The translations under genes and the position numbers were made by a program. A stretch of 64,000 bases of DNA from WHSW01 sp963759295 (GTDB lineage: Bacteria > Actinomycetota > Thermoleophilia > Solirubrobacterales > 70-9): contig CAVWYT010000010.1 in assembly GCA_963759295.1 (NCBI GenBank), forward strand, positions 186,001 to 250,000. Reading direction: 5' to 3'. The notes beneath the pieces are model-generated. The model had not been told where the DNA came from, searched no databases, and saw only the letters and a program-made list of their open reading frames with translations. Shown here piece by piece: positions 24,689-34,032 of the stretch. Within the stretch, counting starts at the first letter, position 1. Every line of letters starts with the position of its first letter.

Positions 24689-27181
24689 CTACGGCCCGAG
24701 GAAGCCGCCGTCGTAGCAGGGGTTGCCGCTGCAGGTGTCGCTGATCCGGCTCTGGGCGTCCGGCATCAAGAAGTCCGAGACCATCTGCTGCTCGGCGGCC
24801 TGCCGGCGCGGCAGCCCGTGTGGGTCGTCGCCGCTGGTGTTCGGGATGTTGCCCAGTGGTGGCGGGTCGGTGCCGATCACGCCGTCGTCGGGGTCCGACG
24901 GGGTGTTGCTCTCGCCGCCGGAGCCGGGCCGCACCGGGCCACCGTCCCAGTAGACGAGGGCCGAACCGCTGTAGGGATAGCTCGAGATCCGCGGGATGTT
25001 CCAGGCGACGTCGAACCCGGGCCAGCGTCCCTCGTAGAGAACCGGATCGTGGACCTGGGCGCCGATCGTCCGCGCCTGGACCTCGGCCTGGTAGTTGGTC
25101 ACCTGATGGTCGCCGAAGGCGATGTTCATCAAGACCTCATGTGGGGGCGTGTTCGTGAGCGGGTTGTTGGTCATCCGCTGCGCGTATCCGTTCGGCTCCC
25201 CGCGATCCCAGAGCATCTGGATCAGCGACAGCAGCAGCGGCCGCGAGAGCTCGTTCGGATAGGCGGGGTAGAGGATCGACGCATAGGTCTCGAAGTCCAC
25301 CGACCTCGTCAGCAGGGTCGAGTAGCCGATCGCCCCGACCCCGAGCGAGGCCCGAGTGAAGTCCGGCGAGACGGCGGTCAGCGCGCCGCCGAGGATCGCG
25401 CCCTGACTGTTGCCGTTGTAGTAGAGCTTCGAGGCGTCGATCACCGGCGCGCTCGCGGTGCTGACGCCGTCGGCATGGAAGGCCGGATGGCTGAGGAAGC
25501 CGCTCGGATTGTCCATCAGCCGTCCGAGCAGCAGCTCGTTTAGCAGGCCCTGCTGGGTCCGGTCGGCGAGCTCCGGGAACTTCGACATGTCCTCAAGGAT
25601 GCCGACGGTGTTTGGGATGTCCTCGTTCGCGAACCCGATCTGGTCGGTGGCGCAGAAGACGAAGTCGTGCGCCTGTGCCAGCGTCCGCTGCGGGCTCGAG
25701 TCGACCTCGTCGGCGGACCCGAGTAGCCCGTGTCCGTAAAGCGACGGCCGACCGGGTGCGGCTCCGGGGTCATCGACGGCAGCGTGCGGGATGATGCAGT
25801 CGAAGTTGGCCTCGTAGGTCCCGTGCTGGACGGGGTTTCCGTTTGCGTCGAGGTCGAATCTGGCGGGCGCCTCGCAGTTGTTGGTCAGATAGCAGGGGAC
25901 CGTGAACGTCCCCCTGACCCGCCGCGCGAGCTCCGTGCTCGGGTCGGTGTCGACGGTGGTGACGTTGAACGAAGGCGTGCCGCCCTGGACGATGCCGTCG
26001 GCGAGGTCCGTGTCGCCGAGCTGGGCGAAGGCGTCGTCGCGGATGTGCAGCATCCGACCTGCGTTGTTCTCGTCGCTGGCGACGGTGAAGTCCCAGGCGA
26101 GATAGAGGTCCCTGCGCTTGATCTTCGCCGTCCGCAGGGTCCGGAAGATCTTCTCGAACCGCTTGCGCTGGTCGTCGATCGCCCGCCGCCTGGAGGGCAG
26201 CTGGTCGCGGTAGTAGCGGAAGCCCTCCGGGGCCGCGAGCGTCGCGCCGCTCGCGTCCTTGAGCCTTCGCATCGCGACGATGTAGCGGTGCGTGGCCTCG
26301 AACTGCGTCGCGCCGTGGATCAGCAGCGCGGTCGTCGTCGGGCTGGTCGCGTTGGAGTCGAGCTCGACCCAGATCGGCACCCGCTCGCCGGTGCTCGCGT
26401 CGATGACGACGATCGGCTCCTTCGAGCTCTGCGACTGGTTGCGGCTCAGGTCGTTGAGCGGGATCGGGTTCGTCTTGGCGAACGCCGTCGGGTTGTCGAG
26501 GCCGGGCACGTAGAGCGTGATCACCTGGCCGGGGCTGAAGCCGTCGCTGGCGTTGTACGGATCGGCGTCGATCGGAACCCCGCTCGCGTTCTGGGGCATG
26601 CCGGCGTCGTTGAGGTTGATCCGCTTGCCGGTCCGGGTGGAGGAGTCCTTGACCGTGTAGTAGTCGTCGGGGAACGGCATCAGGCAGATCGAGCCGTCCT
26701 GGGCACCGATGAAGTCGCAGTCGGCGGCGCGGCCGAGATCGACCGGCTTCGGCTTGCACCTCTTCGTGTTCCGGGTCAGCTTGGCCTGTGCCTTGCCGGC
26801 GCCCTTGGCGCTGATTTGAATCTTGCGCGCCTCGCAGCTGCGGATCGCCTCCTTCGCCGCGCTGGTCAGCCGCAGGAGCGCCGAGGGGTGGCCGGGCTTC
26901 ACCCGCGCGGCCCTGGCGAGCTTGCGGGGCTGCTGCTGGTCGAAGGTGGTCGACCGGGCCTTGACCTTGACCTTGTCCTTCTCGAGTCCCTTGACCTTGA
27001 CCTTGAGCCCGCCCTTGCGGAGGATCTGCCTCTGGCCCTTCGTCTCGAGCTTCAGCGTCGCCTTCTTCGCCGCCTCGGGCGAGCCCGCCGCGGCAGGCGA
27101 GCTGGCGGCGAACGCGGTGACGGCGACGATCGCGACCATCGTGACCAGCAGCTTCGAGACCCGTCTCAACAATGTCTCCAT
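24689..27181 (-). CDS. Large secreted lipase-like alpha/beta hydrolase, 830 aa
   Basis: ATG 27181 gives a clear signal peptide (METLLRRVSKLLVTMVAIVA and on to SSPAAAG); the longer open frame upstream adds 44 implausible residues. A Lys-rich region follows (about 36-120). From about 155 the sequence, with ICLMPFPDDYYTV and a PGLDNP segment, resembles the N-terminal domain of bacterial virulence-factor lipases. The nucleophile elbow GNSQG places Ser592 as catalytic, with GHGLLGS near 495. The C-terminal 80 residues are Pro/Gly/Asp-rich. It probably hydrolyses esters outside the cell; the substrate is unknown. Confidence 0.72.
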   Translation of the reverse strand: METLLRRVSKLLVTMVAIVAVTAFAASSPAAAGSPEAAKKATLKLETKGQRQILRKGGLKVKVKGLEKDKVKVKARSTTFDQQQPRKLARAARVKPGHPSALLRLTSAAKEAIRSCEARKIQISAKGAGKAQAKLTRNTKRCKPKPVDLGRAADCDFIGAQDGSICLMPFPDDYYTVKDSSTRTGKRINLNDAGMPQNASGVPIDADPYNASDGFSPGQVITLYVPGLDNPTAFAKTNPIPLNDLSRNQSQSSKEPIVVIDASTGERVPIWVELDSNATSPTTTALLIHGATQFEATHRYIVAMRRLKDASGATLAAPEGFRYYRDQLPSRRRAIDDQRKRFEKIFRTLRTAKIKRRDLYLAWDFTVASDENNAGRMLHIRDDAFAQLGDTDLADGIVQGGTPSFNVTTVDTDPSTELARRVRGTFTVPCYLTNNCEAPARFDLDANGNPVQHGTYEANFDCIIPHAAVDDPGAAPGRPSLYGHGLLGSADEVDSSPQRTLAQAHDFVFCATDQIGFANEDIPNTVGILEDMSKFPELADRTQQGLLNELLLGRLMDNPSGFLSHPAFHADGVSTASAPVIDASKLYYNGNSQGAILGGALTAVSPDFTRASLGVGAIGYSTLLTRSVDFETYASILYPAYPNELSRPLLLSLIQMLWDRGEPNGYAQRMTNNPLTNTPPHEVLMNIAFGDHQVTNYQAEVQARTIGAQVHDPVLYEGRWPGFDVAWNIPRISSYPYSGSALVYWDGGPVRPGSGGESNTPSDPDDGVIGTDPPPLGNIPNTSGDDPHGLPRRQAAEQQMVSDFLMPDAQSRISDTCSGNPCYDGGFLGP

Positions 27182-27287
27182 CTCTCGGCTCGTCGGCCGC
27201 GGCCTCAATCGGCCGCGGTCAGCGCGGGCGCTCCCCCGCTCGCGACCGGCGACCATATCATCGCCAGCTGAGCTACAAAGGGCGACG

Positions 27288-28226
27288 ATGCGAATCTTCG
27301 TCGCGGGCGCCACCGGGGCCGTCGGCAGGCCGCTCGTGCGGCGGCTGGTCGCGGCGGGTCACGAGGTCACCGGCATGACGCGGAGCGCCGAGCGCGCGGA
27401 GGCGATCCGAGCCGCCCGGGCGGAGGCGGTCGTCTGCGACGTCTTCGCCGCGGAGGCGCTCGCCGAGGCGGTCGCCGCCGCGCGGCCCGAGGTCGTCGTC
27501 CACGAGCTCACAGCGCTCCCGGCGCAGCTCGATATGCGCAGAAAAGACGTCTACGAGGCGAACAACCGGGTGCGCGTCGAGGGCACACGCAATCTGGTGC
27601 TCGCCGCCCGCGCGGCGGGCGCGCGGCGGCTCGTCGCCCAGAGCGTCTGCTTCCTCTACGCGCCGGTCGGAGCGATGGTCTCGAGCGAGGACTCCCCGAC
27701 GCTTGGCTCCAACGCCCCGGGCGGTTTCGGCACCGCCGTGGCCGCGGCGCTCGACCTCGAGCGGCAGGTGCTCGCGGCGGACGGTGTCGACGGGCTCGTG
27801 CTGCGCTACGGGTTCTTCTACGGCCCGGGTACCCACTACGCCCCCGACGGCTACCAGGCCGACCAGGTCCGCAGGCGGCGGTTCCCGATCGTCGGCGACG
27901 GGGACGGCGTGTTCTCGTTCGTGCACGTCGACGACGCCGCCGACGCCACCGCCGCCGCCTGCGAGCGCGGCGAGCCCGGCATCTACAACGTCTGCGACGA
28001 CGATCCGGCACGGCTTCGCGACTGGCTGCCGGTCTACGCGAGCGCGGTGGGAGCGAAGCCGCCACGGCGGATCCCGGCCTGGCTGGCGCGCCTCTTCGCC
28101 GGCAAGCCCCTGACCGCGATGCTCACCTCGCTGCGCGGGGCCTCGAACGCGAAGGCGAAGCGCGAGCTCGGCTGGCAACCGGCGTATCCGAGTTGGCGGC
28201 GGGGGTTCGGCGAGGCGCTCGGTTAG
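27288..28226 (+). CDS. NAD-dependent epimerase/dehydratase family protein
   Basis: Extended-SDR Rossmann protein, 312 aa. The nucleotide motif GATGAVG is at residues 7-13. The catalytic region is unusual: the canonical YxxxK is not evident, and in its place are SVCFLYAP near 122-129 and a GGFGTAVAAALDLE block near 145-158. A FSFVHVDDAADA segment (about 205-216) matches sugar epimerase-like proteins. It is divergent from the lipase-like gene (106-base gap) and 34 bases before sodA. The substrate is unknown. Confidence 0.78.
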   Translation: MRIFVAGATGAVGRPLVRRLVAAGHEVTGMTRSAERAEAIRAARAEAVVCDVFAAEALAEAVAAARPEVVVHELTALPAQLDMRRKDVYEANNRVRVEGTRNLVLAARAAGARRLVAQSVCFLYAPVGAMVSSEDSPTLGSNAPGGFGTAVAAALDLERQVLAADGVDGLVLRYGFFYGPGTHYAPDGYQADQVRRRRFPIVGDGDGVFSFVHVDDAADATAAACERGEPGIYNVCDDDPARLRDWLPVYASAVGAKPPRRIPAWLARLFAGKPLTAMLTSLRGASNAKAKRELGWQPAYPSWRRGFGEALG

Positions 28227-28260
28227 ATTCCAGCCGAGACCTGAAGACGAGGAGGAATCA

Positions 28261-28866
28261 ATGGCGTACGAGGTACCGGACCTTCCCTACGACTACGACG
28301 CGCTCGAGCCGCACATCGACGAGGCGACGATGCGTGTCCATCACGACAAGCACCACCAGGCCTACGTCGACAAGGCCAACGCCGCCCTGGAGGGCAGCGA
28401 GTGGGCCGACAAGCCCGTCGAGGAGGTGCTGCAAAACCTGGACAAGGTGCCCAATACGACGGCGGTCAAGAACAACGCCGGCGGGCACGCCAACCACACC
28501 CTGTTCTGGCAGATCATGACCCCGGACGGCGGCGGCGAGCCGAGCGGCGCGCTCGCCGACGCGATCGACGAGAAGTTCGGCGGCCTCGACGCCCTCAAGG
28601 AGGAGATGAAGACCTCGGGCGTCAACCAGTTCGGCTCCGGCTGGTCGTGGCTCGTCCACACCAGCGAGGGTGGCCTCCAGGTCACCAGCACGCCGAACCA
28701 GGACTCGCCGATCTCGAGCGGAGACACTCCGCTGCTCGGCATCGACGTCTGGGAGCACGCCTACTACCTCAAGTACCAGAACAAGCGCCCGGACTACATC
28801 GACGCGTTCTGGAACGTCGTCAACTGGGACGAGGTGGCGCGCCGCTACGAGCAGGCCGCCGGCTAG
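28261..28866 (+). CDS. sodA: Superoxide dismutase (Mn/Fe family)
   Basis: Converts superoxide to hydrogen peroxide and oxygen. Metal ligands fit the family: His27 in RVHHDKHHQAY, a His in GGHANH (76/79), Asp162 and His166 in DVWEHAYYLKYQ. The NQDSP segment near 146-150 is more typical of manganese enzymes, but metal cannot be decided from sequence. Length 201 aa, cytoplasmic, no signal peptide. ATG 28261 has an AGGAGGAA ribosome-binding site. A strong hairpin lies downstream. Confidence 0.96.
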   Translation: MAYEVPDLPYDYDALEPHIDEATMRVHHDKHHQAYVDKANAALEGSEWADKPVEEVLQNLDKVPNTTAVKNNAGGHANHTLFWQIMTPDGGGEPSGALADAIDEKFGGLDALKEEMKTSGVNQFGSGWSWLVHTSEGGLQVTSTPNQDSPISSGDTPLLGIDVWEHAYYLKYQNKRPDYIDAFWNVVNWDEVARRYEQAAG

Positions 28867-28884
28867 CTCCCCGCGCTCCGAAGC

Positions 28885-28912
28885 TCGCCGCGGCGCGCGA
28901 GCGCCGCGGCGA
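28885..28912 (+). terminator. Terminator hairpin after sodA
   Basis: Perfect 11-bp arms TCGCCGCGGCG (28885-28895) and CGCCGCGGCGA (28902-28912) around the 6-base loop CGCGAG, 18 bases after the sodA stop. The stem is almost entirely G-C. There is no T-run, which is common for terminators in GC-rich actinobacteria. It separates sodA from the mce operon. Confidence 0.6.
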
Positions 28913-29016
28913 CGCTCTGGCTGTTGAGCGCCGCGGCTCGGAGGCGCTTAACACCAACTCAACGAAGCCCGAGGTGAAAGGGCTTGGGAAAGGGGATTTC
29001 GGGCCCCGGTTGTGCT

Positions 29017-29046
29017 TTGACACCCGATTTCGGCGGTTGCTACGTT
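29017..29046 (+). promoter_or_regulatory. Promoter of the mce operon
   Basis: TTGACA (29017-29022), 18-base spacer, TACGTT (29041-29046). The perfect -35 hexamer stands out in GC-rich DNA, and the surrounding 100 bases are non-coding and locally less GC-rich. The expected start of transcription is about 50 bases before the first mce gene. Confidence 0.55.
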
Positions 29047-29105
29047 CGTCGCAGGAGCGCCGGGATCGTCCCGGGGCGGGTTAGGGGAACAAGGGATCTG
29101 AGCAT

Positions 29106-30578
29106 TTGAGGACCTCCTCCGTGATCGGTCGCGTCGCGGCGCTGATTGCGATCGGCGTCGCAGTGGTCGCGGTCGTCGTGGTGCTCTCCGGCGGCTCCGA
29201 CGACTACACGGTCACCGCTCAGTTCCGCAACGCGAGCCAGCTCGTGAAGGGCAACGAGGTGGTCGTCGGTGGGACCTCGGTCGGCTCGGTGCAGCAGATC
29301 GAGCTCGGCCCGCACGGCGAGGCCCTGGTCAGCTTCTCGGTCTCCGACGACTACGCTCCGCTGCGCCGGGGCACGACGGCCACCGTGCGCAGCCCGTCGC
29401 TGTCGCAGATCGCCGGCCGGCAGGTCCAGCTGACGATTCCGCCCGACTCCGAGTCCGGCGCCGAGATCCCCGACGGAGGGACCCTGAGCGAGGCGGAGAC
29501 CGTCTCGGCGGTCGACCTCGACCAGCTGTTCAACACCCTGTCGCCGGAGACGATCCGCGATTTCAAGCACGTGATCGAGGGCTTCGCGAGCTCCTATGAC
29601 GGGGTCGCCGAGCGCGCCAACACCGGGTTTCAATACGCCAACCCGTTCCTGTCGACCTCGAGGCGGTTGTTCACCGAGCTGAGCTCCGATCAGGCGACCT
29701 TCGAGCGCCTGATCGTCGACACCTCCCATCTCTCCGGGGCGCTCGCCGACAGGGCCCCCGACCTCTCGGCGCTGATCGCAAATCTCGATCGAATGATGAA
29801 CGCGGTCGGCGATCGAAAGCAACGCCTGGCGACCGCGATCGCCCGGCTGCCCGGCTTCATGCGCGCCGCGAACACCACCTTCGTCAACCTCAGGGCGGCG
29901 CTCGATGACCTCGACCCGCTGGTCGACGCCTCGAAGCCGGTCGCCACCCGGCTGCGACCCTTCCTCGCCCACCTGCGCTCGGCCTCCGCCGACGCGGTGC
30001 CGACGATCTCCGACCTCGACCGGATCCTGGCGCGCCCGGGCCAGGCCAACGATCTGATCGAGCTCACCCGGATGCAGCCGCGGCTCGCCGACTCCGCGGT
30101 GGGCAACGGCTCGCCCGATTGCGGCACCGATCCGACCTCGGTCGCCCAGCTCGCCAAGGCCGCCGACGACGACTATCGCCAGGGGGCCTTCGGCGAGGCG
30201 GTCTGCTCGCTTGCCAACTCCTCTCCGCAGCTGTCGATGTTCCGCGCCTACACCCCGGAGCTGGTCGGGTGGTTCGATGACTTCGGGCACTCCGGATTCA
30301 TCGATGCGATCGGCGGCATCGGTCGGATCGAAACGACCTTCAACCCATTCAGCATCTCCACCTCCGGCGGGCTCCCGAACCTCCTCGAACCGCTGACCCC
30401 CGAGCAACTCTCGAGCGCGCTCGATACCGGCAACACCCGCCGCTGCCCGGGCGCCAACGAGCACCCGGTCTCCGACATCGACCCCTCCGACACCTCGGTC
30501 CCGTTCACCGACGGCGGCGCGCTCACCGACGGCGAGCCGGGTGACTGCGATCCGAGCCAGACGGCCCCCGGCGAATGA
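29106..30578 (+). CDS. Mce-family protein 1 of 6
   Basis: Mce proteins form tube-like assemblies that carry lipids between the membrane and the outside; in mycobacteria they import sterols or fatty acids. This 490-aa member has one N-terminal transmembrane segment (about 8-28), an MCE domain around 35-110 (VTAQFRNASQLVKGNEVVVG), then a long alpha-helical region (to about 330) and a polar, Pro/Asp-rich tail. TTG 29106 is the start that precedes the membrane segment directly. The stop overlaps the next start (ATGA). Confidence 0.88.
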   Translation: MRTSSVIGRVAALIAIGVAVVAVVVVLSGGSDDYTVTAQFRNASQLVKGNEVVVGGTSVGSVQQIELGPHGEALVSFSVSDDYAPLRRGTTATVRSPSLSQIAGRQVQLTIPPDSESGAEIPDGGTLSEAETVSAVDLDQLFNTLSPETIRDFKHVIEGFASSYDGVAERANTGFQYANPFLSTSRRLFTELSSDQATFERLIVDTSHLSGALADRAPDLSALIANLDRMMNAVGDRKQRLATAIARLPGFMRAANTTFVNLRAALDDLDPLVDASKPVATRLRPFLAHLRSASADAVPTISDLDRILARPGQANDLIELTRMQPRLADSAVGNGSPDCGTDPTSVAQLAKAADDDYRQGAFGEAVCSLANSSPQLSMFRAYTPELVGWFDDFGHSGFIDAIGGIGRIETTFNPFSISTSGGLPNLLEPLTPEQLSSALDTGNTRRCPGANEHPVSDIDPSDTSVPFTDGGALTDGEPGDCDPSQTAPGE

Positions 30579-32347
30579 GACGGATCCTGACACTGCTCGC
30601 GCTGCTCGCCGCGCTCGCGGCCGCCCTGACGACGTCCGCCGGCGCCGACGACTCGCACACCTACAAGATCGAGATGTACAACGCCTTCGGACTGGTGCCG
30701 AACTCGGACGTCCGAATCGCGGGCGTCAACGCCGGCAAGGTCACCGACCTCGAGATCAACGCGGCGAAGCGGGCCGTGGTCACGGTCGAGCTCAGCGGCG
30801 ACCTCGGCACCCTCGGAGAGGACACGCGGTGCTCATCCGAGCCCCAGTCGCTGATCGCCGAGTACTTCATCTCCTGCGAGCCCGCCGGCCCGCCGATGCC
30901 GGACGGCGGCACCATCCCCGCCTCCCACGTCACCGAGACGGTCCAGAACGACCTCGTCCAGAACACGCTGCGCGAGCCGTACCGGGTGCGGCTGCAGCTG
31001 CTGATCAACGAGTTCGGGACGGCGCTCGCCGGCAACCCCGAGAACCTCAACGAGGCGATCCGGCTCGGGGCCCCGGCGCTCACCCAGCTCCACAAGGTGA
31101 CCTCGATCCTCGCCTCGCAGAACCGGATCATCCGCGACCTGAACGTGAACTCCGATCGCGTGATCGGGAGGCTCACCGATCGCCGCGAGGACGTCGTTCG
31201 CTTCGTCCGGGAGGCCCGTGATACCGCCGAGGCCTCCGCGGCACGGCGCGACGACTTGTCGCGCGACTTCGAGCTGCTCGACAACTTCCTCGCCCGTCTG
31301 CGCCCGACGCTCGCGGGGCTCTCGGATGTCGCCCGCACGAACACGCCGCTGCTCACCGACCTGAAGCAGGCTGCCCCCGGCCTCAACCGCCTGGCGCTCA
31401 ACCTGCCGGGGTTCAGCGCCGCGACCGGGGTCTCGCTCGACAGCCTCGGGGAGGCATCGACGGTCGGAGCCCGGGCGCTGAAGCGCGGCAGCGACGAGAT
31501 CAGGCTGCTCGCCGAGTCCGGGCGCAAGGCCCCGAAGACCGCGGAGATCCTCGCCGACTTGCTCCGCGACCTCGACGATCCCCGGCGTGCGGTCGAGATC
31601 GACGACCGGGTCCCTGCCGACACCGGGCGCACGAACCCGAATCCAGGCACCAAGGACACCAAGGGCTACACGGGGCTCGAGGGCCTGCTCAACTACGCCT
31701 ACTACCAGCCGGGTGCGCTGAACCAGTTCGACCAGATCGGCCACCTGCTGCACTTCAGCCTCTACTACGTCTTCAGCGGCCCGTGCGGGAACTTCTCGAC
31801 CGGGCGCGACCCGGAGACCGGCGACCCGGGCATCCCGGCCGCGGGCGGCGGCACGACGACGAACATCCTCGGGGCGGACCCGTGCGTCGGCTGGCTCGGG
31901 CCGAACCAGCCGGGGTTGAACGAGGATCTCAACCTGCCCAAGTACGACCCGTCGGTGTGCCCGAACGGCACCGAGCCCGAGCGCGCCCGCGAGGAGCTCT
32001 GCGACCCGCATGAGCCCGCGAGCAGCCAGGCGCGCGCGGGCGCGAGCGAGGCGCGCGCCGGCCGCGGGGCGGGGGGCGAGGCCGGCAGCGGCGCGGACGA
32101 TGGCGGCGGCGCGCCCGAAACTGGCGGCGGCGGGTCGCAAGCGGCGTCGCCCGGCCCAGGCGGCCCGGTCCCGGACGACATCCTCGATCAGATCCTCGAT
32201 CTGCCCCCGAGCGCGCTCGATGACCTGCCGAACGACCTCGGCGACCAGGTCCAAGGACTCGGCTCCTCGGCCCAGGGCGGCGGCGCGGACTCCACCGGGG
32301 CCCAGGACGCCGCCCAGGGCCTCCTCGACTACCTGTTCACGAACTGA
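30575..32347 (+). CDS. Mce-family protein 2 of 6, with low-complexity tail
   Basis: 590 aa. A signal-like segment (about 3-24, ending TSAGA) leads into an MCE domain around 28-120 with NAFGLVPNSDVRIAGVNAGK. The helical Mce region follows to about 330. The last 130 residues are a Gly/Ala/Gln-rich low-complexity tail with a final DILDQILDLPPSALDDLPND helix, not seen in the other members. Starts 4 bases inside gene 1 and overlaps gene 3 by one base. Confidence 0.88.
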   Translation: MRRILTLLALLAALAAALTTSAGADDSHTYKIEMYNAFGLVPNSDVRIAGVNAGKVTDLEINAAKRAVVTVELSGDLGTLGEDTRCSSEPQSLIAEYFISCEPAGPPMPDGGTIPASHVTETVQNDLVQNTLREPYRVRLQLLINEFGTALAGNPENLNEAIRLGAPALTQLHKVTSILASQNRIIRDLNVNSDRVIGRLTDRREDVVRFVREARDTAEASAARRDDLSRDFELLDNFLARLRPTLAGLSDVARTNTPLLTDLKQAAPGLNRLALNLPGFSAATGVSLDSLGEASTVGARALKRGSDEIRLLAESGRKAPKTAEILADLLRDLDDPRRAVEIDDRVPADTGRTNPNPGTKDTKGYTGLEGLLNYAYYQPGALNQFDQIGHLLHFSLYYVFSGPCGNFSTGRDPETGDPGIPAAGGGTTTNILGADPCVGWLGPNQPGLNEDLNLPKYDPSVCPNGTEPERAREELCDPHEPASSQARAGASEARAGRGAGGEAGSGADDGGGAPETGGGGSQAASPGPGGPVPDDILDQILDLPPSALDDLPNDLGDQVQGLGSSAQGGGADSTGAQDAAQGLLDYLFTN

Positions 32348-34032
32348 TGGCCGGCCCGCGCAGAAACCGCAACCCGATCGGCGCGATCACCGTCTCGCCG
32401 ACGATGGTCGGCGCGGTCACGACTCTGATCGTGATCGTCGCGGTGTTCCTTGCCTACAACGCCAACAGCGGCCTCCCGTTCGTGCCGGTCTACCGGGTCT
32501 CGGTCGAGGTGCCGGACGCCGCCCGGCTCACCGACAACAACGAGATCCGGATCGGCGGCCACCGCGTCGGGGTGGTCGAGTCGATCGACGCGATCCAGCC
32601 ATCCGACTCGAATCTGACGGCGCAGGCGGGGGGCCGCGGCGAGGGCGCCAACACCACCGGAGGGGTGATCGCGCGACTCAATCTGAAGCTCGACAAGGCC
32701 GCCGAGCCGCTGCCGAAGGACTCGATCTTCCGGGTGCGCTACCGCTCGTCGTTCGGGCTCAAGTACCTGGAGATCATCCGCGGCACCGGCGATCCGGCGC
32801 CCGAGGGCTACACCTTCGACGGCACCGACGACGGCGGCAGCTGCGCGGTCCCGGTCGATCCACAGAGCTTCGCGTCGGAGATCGGCGACCACGCCCGCAA
32901 CGGCTGCTTCCAGGAGCAGACCGAGTTCGACCAGATCGCCGATACGTTCGACACCAAGACGCGTACGGCCGCGCGCACCAATCTCGAGGGTTACGGAAAC
33001 GCCTTCGCAGGGCGCGGTACTTCGCTCAACGACGCGATCGCCGGCATCGAGCCGCTGTTCCGCGGCCTGAAGCCGGTCACCGACACGCTCATCGAGCCGT
33101 CGACGCGCCTCGAGCGTTTCTTCCCGGAGCTCGGCGATGCGGCGCGAATCGTCGCCCCCGTCGCCGCGCAGCAGGCGCACCTCTTCACCCGTGCGGCGAT
33201 CGCATTCGCGGCGATCTCCTCCGATCCCCGGGCGCTCGAGGAGACGATCTCCGAGACCGCTCCGACCCTCGCGACGGGCATCGACGTGCTGCCGCGCCAG
33301 CGGCCGTTCCTCGCCGACCTCGCCACCCTCGGCCGGGTGCTGCGCCCGGGGGTGGAGGATCTGCGCGCGACGCTCCCGGTGCTCAATGACGCGATCGAGA
33401 CCGGGACGCCGGTGCTGCGTGCCTCGCCGGCGACCAATCACCGCCTACGCGCAGTGCTCGCGGAGCTCAACCGGCTCGTCTCGCAGCCGTCGACGCGGAT
33501 CGGCCTCCAGCGCCTGCGCGACACCTTCGACACGGCCCAGTCGCTGGCGAAGTTCGTCGTCCCCGCGCAGACCGTCTGCAACTACTGGAACTACTGGTTC
33601 ACGTTCCTTCCGGAGGCGCTCTCCGACCGCGATCAGGTCGGATACTCCTTCCGTCAGGCGCTGACCAACTTCCCGTCGGAATTCGAGGTCGACACACCGG
33701 TTGCCGGCTACTCGGGCGAGCAGGCCAACGGCCGTGACGCAGACGCGCTCGGCGGCAGCTTCAAGCCGTACGAGAATCCGATCCTCAACTCGCAGCCATA
33801 CGGCCCTCACGGCCAGCGCAACGCCGACTGCCAGGGCGGCCAGCAGGGCTACGCGCTCGGATCGCTGCCGGTCCCTGGCCTGCCGGCGAGCAGCCCCGCG
33901 AACGTGACCTCCGACCTTCCCGGCTCGCGCGGCCCGACGACGCTGTTCTACAACGACGCCAACGAGCGCGAGCTGCACGACACGCGGATCGACTCGCGCC
34001 AGCCGGAGACCTGGAAGCGGGTGGGACGGTGA
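32347..34032 (+). CDS. Mce-family protein 3 of 6
   Basis: 561 aa with an N-terminal membrane segment at about 18-40 (VGAVTTLIVIVAVFLAY), an MCE domain (VEVPDAARLTDNNEIRIGGH near 53-72; FGLKYLEIIRG near 136-146), and a long helical part. The C-terminal 180 residues hold conserved-looking Tyr/Trp/Cys segments (VCNYWNYWFTFLPEALSDRD) also found in other Mce tails. It overlaps the previous and next genes by 1 and 4 bases. Confidence 0.88.
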   Translation: MAGPRRNRNPIGAITVSPTMVGAVTTLIVIVAVFLAYNANSGLPFVPVYRVSVEVPDAARLTDNNEIRIGGHRVGVVESIDAIQPSDSNLTAQAGGRGEGANTTGGVIARLNLKLDKAAEPLPKDSIFRVRYRSSFGLKYLEIIRGTGDPAPEGYTFDGTDDGGSCAVPVDPQSFASEIGDHARNGCFQEQTEFDQIADTFDTKTRTAARTNLEGYGNAFAGRGTSLNDAIAGIEPLFRGLKPVTDTLIEPSTRLERFFPELGDAARIVAPVAAQQAHLFTRAAIAFAAISSDPRALEETISETAPTLATGIDVLPRQRPFLADLATLGRVLRPGVEDLRATLPVLNDAIETGTPVLRASPATNHRLRAVLAELNRLVSQPSTRIGLQRLRDTFDTAQSLAKFVVPAQTVCNYWNYWFTFLPEALSDRDQVGYSFRQALTNFPSEFEVDTPVAGYSGEQANGRDADALGGSFKPYENPILNSQPYGPHGQRNADCQGGQQGYALGSLPVPGLPASSPANVTSDLPGSRGPTTLFYNDANERELHDTRIDSRQPETWKRVGR

